Origin: Trichomonas vaginalis G3
Taxonomy: Eukaryota > Parabasalia > Trichomonadida > Trichomonadidae
Direction: 5' to 3'
Length of the DNA stretch: 64,000 nucleotides
Assembly: GCF_026262505.1 (NCBI RefSeq)
Contig: NC_067208.1
Coordinates: 19,725,962 to 19,789,961, forward strand
Shown: in pieces, positions 41,593-51,600 of the stretch
Position numbering within the stretch: the first letter of the stretch is position 1
Layout: each line of letters begins with the position of its first letter
Made by a program: the position numbers and the translations under genes
The notes under the pieces: generated by a model
Databases searched by the model: none
Told to the model about the DNA's origin: nothing
Seen by the model: only the letters and a program-made list of their open reading frames with translations

Positions 41593-41630
<38 letters not shown>
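41444..41630. repeat. Right terminal inverted repeat of the Maverick
   Basis: Reverse complement of the left end (GGCACGAAGTGCC palindrome, CCCCACTACC, then 35 T). It lacks about 70 bases present in the left copy. Confidence 0.9.
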
Positions 41631-41636
<6 letters not shown>

Positions 41637-42024
41637 ATAAATATGATCATTGAGTGTACAATGTAAATCGATTATCTTTGAATAGGACTGTAATTTTCAA
41701 AAATTCAGATATAGTCTATAAGTGAATTCATATATTTCAATCTTATAAATTTATATTTTATCACGGGGATATTGAATTTGAACATCGAGTTTTCAAACTA
41801 TTAAATATAATAATTCGGAAGGAGAATTAGAGTATTGTATTATAAACGAGAGGTAATTATTAAATAACTGAAAAATTCCATAATTATTTATTCATAATAA
41901 ATTCTATTAAAGATATTGATCACAAAACCATACATCGGACCAAGAAACTAGTAAATAATGAATAATTCATGGTTAAAAGAAACTAATTATCAAGTTATAT
42001 ATAAAAATTTTTCAATGAATGTAA
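41631..42024. other. AT-rich flank between the Maverick and a tRNA gene
   Basis: No gene or repeat is seen. The bases right after the T-run (AATATAATAAAT) do not give a clear duplicate of the left flank. Confidence 0.55.
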
Positions 42025-42097
42025 TCCTCCCTAACTCAGTTGGTTAGAGTGTCAGACTGTTAATCTGGAAGTCGTGTGTTCATCCACACGGGAGGAG
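42025..42097 (+). tRNA. tRNA-Asn (anticodon GTT), T loop one base short
   Basis: Acceptor TCCTCCC/GGGAGGA, D arm with TTGGTT, anticodon stem TCAGA/TCTGG with loop CTGTTAA (anticodon GTT), T stem GTGTG/CACAC. The T loop reads TTCATC, six bases, where the sister copy at 48225 has the normal seven (TTCGATC). A T-run terminator (TTTTTT) follows directly. The missing purine should weaken folding and the internal B-box promoter, so this copy may be inactive. The length is 73 bases. Confidence 0.9.
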
Positions 42098-42104
42098 ATT
42101 TTTT
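42083..42104 (+). repeat. Direct repeat of the tRNA-Asn 3' end, copy 1
   Basis: TCCACACGGGAGGAGATTTTTT, the T stem, acceptor and terminator of the tRNA, recurs at 43437-43458, 1354 bp downstream in the same orientation. Confidence 0.85.
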
Positions 42105-42760
42105 CGATATGAAGATTTTTACTTTTTTGCTTTGGATAGTGTGCGTACATGCTCTGTACACCACCCTGAAGCGATTTGTAAGTCGAAATCGGAAAAACTT
42201 TTCGAGATCAATGATTCTTTCCATTTTGATATCCTCTATACAGTGATCGCACTGATTTTTAGAGTGCGGGGACGCGTCAAACCAGGCGTGGCGTCCTAGA
42301 AGCCTTAAATTCCCAAAGCTTTGTCCCATGATGGCCATTCGAAAACCGTTAAAGCCCAAAAATCTTCTCAATTTTGATCGCTGTTCGTTCTCAAGCATTA
42401 TAAGTCCTGCGAAAAGAATGGAATCCCGGCCGCTTTAGCACCAATATACGTTCATTTCATTTATTTGGTTCAAAGAAGCCCAATCTCGTTTTTCTGCCTG
42501 ATAACCCTTTTTGCAAAAGTTGAGATTGAATACTCTTCCTTACCCGATTTCTCTTTTCCACCCTGTAACCCTTTGGTGGTAGAGACTACAGCAACATCCC
42601 GTATGTTGCGGTCCTTAGCCTCTATGATAATCATAAGATGTGAGCTCTTCCACCATTTAAGAGAATGAACCTCTTGTCAATCCGATTGACGAGTTCATAT
42701 GAATAATGCAAACGTTTACTCCGTTTCACATTTGTCTTCTCTGAGACCTTGTTCATTATC
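42105..42760. repeat. Left arm of a diverged large inverted repeat (unknown multicopy family)
   Basis: Matches 47560-48224 in reverse complement along its length, at roughly 70-75 percent by eye (for example the stretches around 42340-42440 and 42465-42640). On the minus strand both arms keep similar protein pieces (ENEQRSK(L/I).RIF; RYRACTH-like near the tRNA), so the family once encoded a protein reading toward the tRNA. Not recognised. Internally TACCCGATT...CACCCTG...GTAGAG recurs near 42540 and 42780. Confidence 0.65.
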
Positions 42761-43436
42761 CTGCTAATCTTTCTTTATCTTACCCGATTATTCTTTCCCA
42801 CCCTGCTTCCCTCTTTGTGGTAGAGGCCATGTCAACATCCCATATGCTGCGTCCCTTGGTCTCTATAGACTGATCATAAAATTTAAGATTTCTGATAATG
42901 CAACAAAACTCAGAGATACAGCGAGAAAGTTACATCTTTACTGTATATGTTTCCTGTTGAAACTCACCTCATAATCTCTCTTTTCCTTCAAACACAATGC
43001 AAAAACCTACAAAGCCTCTTAACACCCAATGGCGAAAGAGATGTAGACCGCACCTATGGTTGGAGTGCCGCCGATGATCATCTCCGTTGTAGCTTGAATG
43101 AGCAAATGACCGCGAGGGCAGCTGTTCCCGTGGGCTGCCGGCTTGATATGCAGAGCGAGACTGCATTTGCCTTTACCTCCCGTTCATTACTCATTTCTTT
43201 GTCGTTTATATGGAACTTAGATTCCATGAGAAGATTCATTCAGATTCATTTCAGTACACAGACGATAGCTCTCTCAAGTATCGTCTTGAAACACATCTTG
43301 CCGAATAAGATGTGTTAAAAAGACAAGAAAAGATTTAGAAAACAGATTTCATATTACACATACTACAAACTGCGTGAAATTAATTTCCGAACAAACAATG
43401 GCAATAACTTTATTCCTTCGAATAAACTTTGATTTA
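42761..43436. repeat. Partial further copies of the same family
   Basis: The 42780-42880 stretch repeats the 42540-42640 stretch. The rest has no strong frame despite short open readings. A perfect 10-bp hairpin (AACACATCTT/AAGATGTGTT) lies near 43290-43316. Confidence 0.5.
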
Positions 43437-43458
43437 TCCACACGGGAGGAGATTTTTT
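43437..43458 (+). repeat. Direct repeat of the tRNA-Asn 3' end, copy 2
   Basis: The same 22 bases as 42083-42104 without the rest of the tRNA. It looks like the duplicated end left by insertion at, or unequal exchange through, the tRNA gene. Confidence 0.85.
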
Positions 43459-44192
43459 TTAAATTTTTTTTATTCCACTTGAATCTAATGATTGTAATAT
43501 ATTTTTGCCACGCTTTAGTTGTATATAGTCTTTGTCGTATTGAATGAATAATCAGAAAGCCGTAACTTGGTAGAAACAAAATAATAAATTAGATTGTCTA
43601 TCGTGATCTTTTGTTTTACTCGCCTGTCTATTGCGTACATTGATATTGGATCATTGAGAAGACTGTTCTTGTCGAGTGTAACTGTACTGAAGTCCCAAGT
43701 TGGTTCTTTTTATTTCACTTTAAAAAACTGTTAAAACTGCCGAAAAACAAAGAATAGTTGATCGGTGACTGAATAATTCCTTCAACGGATAATATACTAT
43801 TCAATGATATTGTCATCATTATCACTCAAGGTAAGAATCATTTTCCTTTATTTGGTTAGAAGGAATTCCATTTCGTTTTTGCTTTCGGCCTGACCGCCCA
43901 CTAATCAGGCAACTGAAATGAACGCTCATTACCTTTTACGATTTATCTTGTGTACACTGCCCTCTCCTTAGCAGTAGAGATAATAACAGCACCCCAGCTA
44001 TGCTGCACCTTTTGCCTCTTTGAGATAATCAGAAGATATGAGGCCTTCTGCCAATAAATGGAAATAATTCTGTTTGGAATCCAATAAGTGAAGACATGTG
44101 CTCATATTTACTTTAATTTCGCGTGATGCTTATTGACGTGAATGCGAAATAACAATAACAACAATAAAAATAAATAAATTAAACGAAAAAAA
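43459..44192. repeat. Third, more diverged copy of the tRNA-linked family
   Basis: The stretch 43845-44060 shares order and words with 42465-42640 (a GGTTAGAAGG..., CTGCCCTCTCC...GTAGAGATAATAACAGCA, then GATAATCAGAAGATATGAG pattern). No open frame. Confidence 0.5.
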
Positions 44193-44210
44193 AATCTCCT
44201 CCCATGTGGA
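44193..44210 (-). repeat. tRNA-Asn 3'-end fragment, inverted
   Basis: AATCTCCTCCCATGTGGA is the reverse complement of the tRNA-Asn 3' end with one change. It mirrors the fragment at 43437 in the opposite orientation. Confidence 0.7.
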
Positions 44211-44606
44211 TTATTAAGTATTTACTTCCTAGTTTTCTAACACACAAACTTGAAATAATGAAAATTTGACATCATAAATTCATGATTTAAACATATGCAT
44301 CATTAATATTCTCGACAATGAGCATTTTAGAATATAATCTTCTCTGAGAGCTAATCGCAAGTGATTCTATACTATTTACAAAATCTAGTTTCGAAAGTTA
44401 ACGAAGTAATATCTTTTCTTCATTTATTGAAAGAAGTGATTTATGCTGAAGGCTCATCTTATCGTTTTAAATCTATAAACTTAATCAAAATCAAAATTTT
44501 ATCAGAAATCTTTGTAGTCATTGTTTTCTAAATGTAGAACATGATATTTTTCACATAATGAATTGCACAGATAATTTAGTTGATAAAATGTAAATATATT
44601 TTTAAA
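44211..44606. other. AT-rich leader region of the ankyrin gene
   Basis: No repeat or gene seen. No strong initiator match lies within 25 bases of the ATG at 44607. Confidence 0.45.
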
Positions 44607-47333
44607 ATGTCCAATCAAGACATTTGTCCAATCAAATACATTGAACTGAGAAGTGTCATTCAATATCACATTGATTCATTTAATGCATTGTATCAGTTAA
44701 AAACTGACAGAGAAGAAGATTTAAACTCAATTTACAAAATGATCAAAACAGAGTTGATTGATTCAAAGAAACATACTCCCCAAAATATTACAAAAGACAT
44801 TTTAAATATCATTGTGCATAATAATCGGTATACAAAGTCATACTTGAAACTTGCAAAACTCATTACTGATGATTATCATGTAACGGAGGTGTCCAATATT
44901 AGCTATCTTTCTAACTACCTCTTTTATGAAGAATATGGAATTAATTTGGGCAAAATAAAAAAATCAGAAACAAATTACCTACAAAATCTCAAAGTTCATT
45001 CAGAAGATACAATTTTCAAAATAATTATGAATAATGACTTAGAAAAATTCATTGCATTCACTGAAAGACAAGGGTTTGATATAAATCAAAAACACATAAG
45101 CGGTTTATATCCATTTTCATCCTGGGGATATTCATTACTTGAATTATGTTGTTACCATGGAGCAGTTGATTGTTTCAAGTTCTTAAGAACAGAATTTAAT
45201 TCAACAATAACTAAAGCATGTCTCGAATTTTCATTTTTAGGAAGAAGTAAAGAGATCTTGAGTGAATGCTTGAAATATCGGAAACCAGATAATATTAGCA
45301 TGATATACGCAATTATTTCACACAACATTGATTTTGTTACATTCTTGATGAATGAATATGGTTTAGAGATCAATTTAGATTACTGTGTTAGAGATAACAA
45401 TATTGAATCATTTTTAGTATATTTCGATAAACTAATGATGTTGACAAATGTTTTGTTTATTCACCTATGTTTAATATTCCATTCTTTTGCGAATATTTCC
45501 TTTCACGTTGTAGACATGTCGATACAAATGTTAATAAATTAACAGCTCTTCACCATGCGACATGGAATAATTGTAAAGAAATAGCCGAACTTCTTATTTC
45601 ACATGGCGCATGTCTCGATGTGAAAGCTGAATACGGAAAAACTCCTCTTCATTATGCAGTAGAATTTAATTGTAAAGAAACGGCCGAAGTTCTTATTTCG
45701 CATGGTGCAAACATCAATGAAAAAGATGATTCTGGGAAAACTGCTCTTCATTTTGCAGCGATTAAAAATTGTAAAGAAATAATCGAACTTCTCATTTCAC
45801 ATAGTGCAAACATCAATGAGAAAGATAATTATGGAAAAACCGCTCTTCATATTGCAGCAGAATATAATAGTAAAGAAACTGTCGAACTTCTTATTTCACA
45901 TGGTGCAAACATCAATGAGAAAGATAATTATGGAGAAACCGCTCTTCATCTTGCAACAGAATATAATTGTAAAGAAACTGTCGAAGTTCTTATTTCGCAT
46001 GGTGCAAATATCAATGCGAAAGATAAATCTGGAGAAACAGTTCTTCAAATTGCAACAGATGAAAACTGTAAAGAAGCTGCTGAAGTTCTCATTTCACATG
46101 GTGCAAACATCAATGAAAAAGATAGTTATAGACAAACCGCTCTTCATATTGCAACAATTAAAAATCGTAAAGAAATAACCGAACTTCTCATTTCACATAG
46201 TGCAAACATCAATGAGAAAGATAATTATGGAAAAACCGCTCTTCATATTGCAGCAGAATATAATAGTAAAGAAACTGTCGAACTTCTTATTTCACATGGT
46301 GCAAACATCAATGAGAAAGATAATTATGGAGAAACCGCTCTTCATCTTGCAACAGAATATAATTGTAAAGAAACTGTCGAAGTTCTTATTTCGCATGGTG
46401 CAAATATCAATGCGAAAGATAAATCTGGAGAAACAGTTCTTCAAATTGCAACAGATGAAAACTGTAAAGAAGCTGCTGAAGTTCTCATTTCACATGGTGC
46501 AAACATCAATGAAAAAGATAGTTATAGACAAACCGCTCTTCATATTGCAACAATTAAAAATCGTAAAGAAATAACCGAACTTCTCATTTCACATAGTGCA
46601 AACATCAATGGAAAGATAATAGTTATGGAAAAACCGCTCTTATATGCGAGCAGAATTAATATATATAAGTTAAAACTGTCGAAATTCTGTATATCATGAT
46701 GACAAACTTATCAATGGAAAAGATAATTATGGAGAAACCGCTCTTCATCTTGCAACAGAATATAATTGTAAAGAAACTGTCGAAGTTCTTATTTCGCATG
46801 GTGCAAATATCAATGCGAAAGATAAATCTGGAGAAACAGTTCTTCAAATTGCAACAGATGAAAACTGTAAAGAAGCTGCTGAAGTTCTCATTTCACATGG
46901 TGCAAACATCAATGAAAAAGATAGTTATAGACAAACCGCTCTTCATATTGCAACAATTAAAAATCGTAAAGAAATAACCGAACTTCTCATTTCACATAGT
47001 GCAAACATCAATGAGAAAGATAATTATGGAAAAACCGCTCTTCATATTGCAGCAGAATATAATAGTAAAGAAACTGTCGAACTTCTTATTTCACATGGTG
47101 CAAACATCAATGAAAAAGATAAAAATAGAAAAACCGCCATTCATCATGCAGCACAGAAAAATAATAAAGAAATAGTCGAAGTTCTTATTTCGCATGGTGC
47201 AAATATCAATGTGAAAGATAAATCTGGAGAAACAGCTCTTCAAATTGCAACAAATGAAAATTGTAAAGAAGCTGCTGAAGTTCTCATTTCACATGGTGCA
47301 AAAATCAATAACAGACCTGCATGCAGCATTTAA
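44607..47333 (+). pseudogene. DUF3447-type ankyrin-repeat gene, frameshifted
   Basis: ATG 44607 starts MSNQDICPIKYIEL, the helical N-terminal module (about 280 residues) found in a very large trichomonad ankyrin family. About 18 ankyrin repeats follow (ISHGANINEKD..G.TALH.A), to a TAA at 47331-47333. The frame is broken near 45431 (one A short in GATAAACT relative to the reading FDKTNDVDK) and again within 46600-46710, where a repeat is scrambled before the frame resumes. Inside, a 396-bp block of four repeats occurs twice without visible difference (45804-46199, 46200-46595) and most of it a third time (from about 46720). The family's role is unknown; cytoplasmic protein binding is assumed. 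Confidence 0.85.
45804..46595 (+). repeat. Two identical tandem 396-bp blocks (four ankyrin repeats each)
   Basis: The two blocks match base for base as far as I can read; a third partial block from about 46720 is also matched. Spacing is a multiple of the 99-bp ankyrin unit. This is recent unequal exchange, or an assembly artefact. Confidence 0.9.
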
Positions 47334-47559
47334 AAAAAGATACTTTTTGCCACATTTAATGAGTTTTTTTTCATCCAATTTAGAAGTAGATCTCAAGCTT
47401 TCCAAATTGAAGCTTATCTGATACTTCTTAGATTTTTGGTGATTAATACTAAATGGATTCACTCTTTTATCAACTACATTTTGAACAGAAGAATCATTAA
47501 TCCTGTATTGGTGACATATGCAGCATATAGAATGCTGCAGTACCCTCTACCACGAAAAA
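47334..47559. other. Transition from the ankyrin gene to the right inverted-repeat arm
   Basis: AT-rich, with no independent gene. A short reading from 47518 (MQHIECCSTLYHEK...) runs into the arm and carries the unknown family's protein-like pieces. Confidence 0.45.
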
Positions 47560-48224
47560 TGGAAACAGATAAATAAAAAATTAACATATTCTCAGAAAAA
47601 ACAAATTATGAAAATGAGTAAGCGTTTGTATTATTATATGAGCGCATCAAGTGGATTGACGAGAAGTTCATTTTTCTTAAACGATGGAAGAGCTCGCGTC
47701 TTATGATTATCTCATAAAGGCTAAGGATTACAACATACGGAATATTGCTGTGGTCTCTTCCATCAAAAATGGTTACAGGACGGAATCGAGAAATCAGGCA
47801 AGATGAAGAGTATATCTGTCAAAAGGGTTATCAGGCATGGAAAAACTAGATATGGATTCTTTGAACCAAATAAAATGAAATAATCAGTATATTGGTCGCT
47901 AAAACGGCTGGTATTCCCGAAGTATGAGAACGAGCAGCGATCAAAAATTGAGAGGATTTTTGCGGTTCTAACAGTTTTCAAATGGAACATTCTTTGGGTG
48001 AATTTACGACTTTCATGACTTCTACACTCAGTTTGAGCGGTCCCCTACACTCATACATGATCATTTCAATCATTGTATTTGAGATTATCCAAAAAGAAAC
48101 AAAATATTTAATATTATCAAAAAGTTTTTCCTGATTACTGCTTGCATATCGCTTCAGGACTAGGTACAGAGCTTGCACTCACGATCTTTAATTCAAAAAA
48201 ATAAAAATCCTAAAAAGAAAAAAA
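47560..48224. repeat. Right arm of the diverged large inverted repeat
   Basis: Reverse-complement match to 42105-42760. The plus strand keeps protein-like pieces (SSFFLNDGRARVL, AKDYNIRNIAVVSS-like, KYENEQRSKIERIFAV), all broken by stops and shifts. It ends exactly at the 3' end of the tRNA-Asn at 48225. Confidence 0.65.
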
Positions 48225-48298
48225 CTCCTCCCGTGTGGATCGAACACACGACTTCCAGATTAACAGTCTGACACTCTAACCAACTGAGTTAGGGAGGA
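48225..48298 (-). tRNA. tRNA-Asn (anticodon GTT)
   Basis: Complete 74-base cloverleaf on the minus strand: acceptor TCCTCCC/GGGAGGA, anticodon loop CTGTTAA (GTT), normal seven-base T loop TTCGATC, and a T-rich terminator on its 3' side (48213-48224). It is the intact sister of the tRNA at 42025 and lies in the opposite orientation. Confidence 0.97.
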
Positions 48299-48678
48299 TT
48301 ACATTTATTTAATTTTTTATAAGTTTATAATTGATTCTTTTTATTTTCTGAAGAAATTGAATTCATTCTCAATTTGAGATTTCTGAAAAATTGAATGAAA
48401 CAATTGAGAAACAATTTATTGAGCATTAAAAAATAATTAGATTTTTTGTGTGATGTAACATTTCCTTATACAATACCTAGTCAAGTGTGCAAAACTTAAG
48501 AAATAGAACGAACACTCTTAACTTTTGCATGATGATCAAGCAAATTATGATTTCATTTATATTCTTTTCACTACTAGTTAAAACAGTTTCAGAAATAGCA
48601 GATAATTTATGGCTAGTCAAAACTTATTTATATAAATTTTAAATAATTTGTTTTTTTTTAATACAGAAATAAAAATAA
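48299..48678. other. Intergenic AT-rich DNA
   Basis: Nothing recognisable is seen between the tRNA and the 3' end of the cyclase-family gene. Confidence 0.6.
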
Positions 48679-51600
48679 TTAAACAATAGAATATACTTCA
48701 ATTCTTTGTCCAAATCTAACAGTTTTTGTGGACAAAACTAGTTCATAACCCAAATCATAGACAGCGTCGAACGCCGGTCTTGTCAACAGTATTGTTGGCT
48801 GATCATAAATAGAGACTTCTATATCCTGAGTAATTCTCGGAGTCAAGAAATCGAAATGAGGTGCAATTGTCATGTCGCTCTCAACCAACGCGTTTTCGTA
48901 CACAGATATTGTTATCTTGTACTTGTAATTCAAAGGAGTTGCCCATTCCTTAATCTTCAACGCGAACAGAATCAAGTCATTCACTGCTTGTGTTGCGTTT
49001 TTGTCTGTCAACGCTCCAGAAACAATTCTGAATGACTGCAAGCTGCGGAAGATTGGCTGCAGGTCAGGTCCTTCAGCAGCGAACTCCATGATCTTCGTCG
49101 TGACTTCTACAGCGTGTTCATCAACAGCTTCGTCAGAAAACGTGATGTACGCGACACCTAAAAATGGAGCAATTTTGTGTGTGAATCCTGTTGGAACAAA
49201 AGAGGAAATCGTTCTGTCCAAGATCGCATTTTCTCTCACCATTCTCCTGGTAATTCCTTTCTTTATTGTTTTGTCTACAATTATCAGTGCGTAGTCGATT
49301 TTCACGTCGTTCAAAATCAGATCCGAAATCGGCCTGAAAATCAGCTTGAAAAGGAAAACTGAGCCGTCTGGCGTCTTCCTTTCTGCATTGACAATGAACT
49401 GCTCTGTAGGAGGAAGTGTCGCCTCGATGTTGACGCCGGAATGAGAAAGAAATTTGTCAATTTTTGTGACGCCATTAGTTGGTCGGGAGAGAAATGTATC
49501 GTAGACCGAAGGAGAAGCATATCTGATGACATTGTTTGAGTCTATAAGGAATGTTGGATCGATAACGCCTGAAAAGGCTTCTTCCTTCAATTCTCTGATT
49601 AAATCAAATTTTTTGGCTTTGTGTGTCTTTGAATCGTCAAGAGGAGTATCAGTACCATCTAAAAGATAGGCTGCTGTAAGAGAAATGATCTGTACGAAGT
49701 CGTCAATCAAGAATTTACTTGTCAAAATTGAAAACATGAAGTAAATCATGATTGCGAAGGCCAATATTACGTACAATGTCATTGTATTCATATCAACCCA
49801 CTGTTGGTCGATCTCTTCATCGGATCCTTTGATAATTCCATCATATAAATTCGGAACTATCATATTCCATGCGGAATTCAGGGCAACAAAGATCTCTTTT
49901 ACGATGGGATCATCGAATGTATACGTTTTATTCTCCGTATTCATGAAGATCTGCATGTTCAAGCACAAACCATTAATTGCTCCGGCCAATGAGTGGTAAT
50001 TGTTGTCGACTTCCTTGAACATGGACTGCATGGAGTAGTATTTCGAGATATTGTCCATAAACATGTAAGATTTTATCTCGAGAAGTTCATTAAAAACGCG
50101 ATTGAGGTAAGTATCTGGGTTAACTGCAGAGTTTGTGTCATTTCCAACCTTCAGAGCTACTAAACTTCCTGTCAAAGTGATCAAAGAAGTCAGATTTGAA
50201 ACAAATGAAAGTTCTTCAATGCCAAGATACACTTTATTCTGCTTTTTCTTGATGTTTGATAGGAATAATATGAAAACCATTATGGAAATCGCTTCAACGA
50301 TGATGCAATGCGTTGTCATCATCAAAGATCTCTCTGTAGAAGTAGCAAATTGACGTGGAGGAGTCTGACACATCATCTGCTTCAAGTAGAAAGCCTTTGT
50401 GCTCTCAATTTTTGATGAAATCCTGGAAGATTTATGCATAATATGTTCAATCTTCTCAATCATCATTGAAATTCTGTTTTTAGGGATCATCATTAGCATA
50501 TGGAAATATTTGTTATATGAATTATTAAGATATTGTATGAAAATAATATTAATAAGTAAAATAACAACTAAAATAACATAAGCAGAGATCATCAGCTTGT
50601 TAATCTTGTTATTAACTGTATCTTTCATGCTCTGCTGCATTGGATTTGATGATTTCGATACAAAATCCATAATTCTGTCGATAACAACTGCATTGTTATC
50701 AAAATTGTTCGCAAACGGAGTTAATGTGATGTTATGGAGATAGGAAGTGAATACGAGGCAGTTCAAGAGAGCTGGGAAGAAAGTAAAGTTCCGAATGTGA
50801 TTATCAGCAAATTTGTAATGAATTATGCCTTTTGCTTCCAAATACTGTGTTAAATTGAGGTACTTGAATGAATCATACATGGAAAACAATGGATCTATTT
50901 GATCTGCGATCTTTAAAGTTATTGAATCAATATCATAAGTAAAATTCTGCAATCCCGATGTGTAGATCTTCTTTGTGTAATCATTCAAGAACATCTGTGG
51001 GTCTAATCTATCTTTCTGTATGAAATAACCTACAGTTGACGCATATAAAATAGAAGTCAAATTATTACTTACGTCAGTGAACTTATCAATGATATTCATG
51101 GCCGATGTCGGGTATATTTGGAAGTTATGGACTACAACGAACGTAAATATGATTATTAAAAAGGTAAAAACGTAAGGAAGCAAAAGAGAGAGTTTCTGAA
51201 GAATGAGGAACTTCCTGGCGTATGTTTCATGTATTGTTTTGCCTGTTAAATAGTATGGCTGCTTCTGGAGTTCGTTTTCTTCGTTGTATTTTGTTATATC
51301 ATTCTGAATATGGAACATTTTCCTTGCGTCCATCAGTATCTCGTCTTCTGTATCAAAAGGAGTGCCGAAGAAAGGTAAAGGAAGGTTATCTCGAAGTAAT
51401 TGAACATATGAACCCGAAATTTTGAGTTCTTTTATCATATTTACCGCTGCTTTGTATCTTTCGTGTGTCTCCATAGCCAGAGAAACTGCTCTATTCGACC
51501 TGGAAGCGTTGATTTCCTTCCAAAATTGAACTGAATATGACAAAAACGAAGAAACAAAGGCTTTTGTTACATCAATGTAACGAGACTTTGTATCTGTTGA

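Larger units (their letters stand above)
21738..41630. mobile_element. Maverick/Polinton element, broken, mosaic
   Basis: A self-synthesising DNA element of the Maverick (Polinton) family, 19.9 kb, bounded by terminal inverted repeats (21738-21970 and 41444-41630) that begin with A/T runs followed by GGTAGTGGGGC. Parts recognised: adenine methyltransferase, fibre with tail-collar domain, a small remnant of polymerase B, HNH nuclease, KilA-N protein, packaging ATPase, SF3 helicase region and degraded capsid-like regions. No integrase or complete polymerase is visible, so it could not move by itself. It is broken: a few breaks in the left two thirds and dozens in 32-41 kb. The ends differ by roughly 10 percent plus an indel, so it is not the newest copy. 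A clean target duplication is not visible. Confidence 0.92.

Noticed and set aside
21730-41645. A 5-6 bp target duplication of the Maverick
   Set aside because: The flanks share only AT-rich words (AATAT) at different offsets, and the A/T runs blur the ends.
42060-42398. Minus-strand ORF of 112 codons overlapping the tRNA
   Set aside because: It runs into the tRNA-Asn gene and reads a decayed repeat copy. Some family-like pieces remain but it is not a gene as it stands.
45804-46977. Repeated 93-124-codon ORFs starting MQTSMRK or MMTNLSM
   Set aside because: Alternate frame of the ankyrin blocks; they repeat only because the DNA does.
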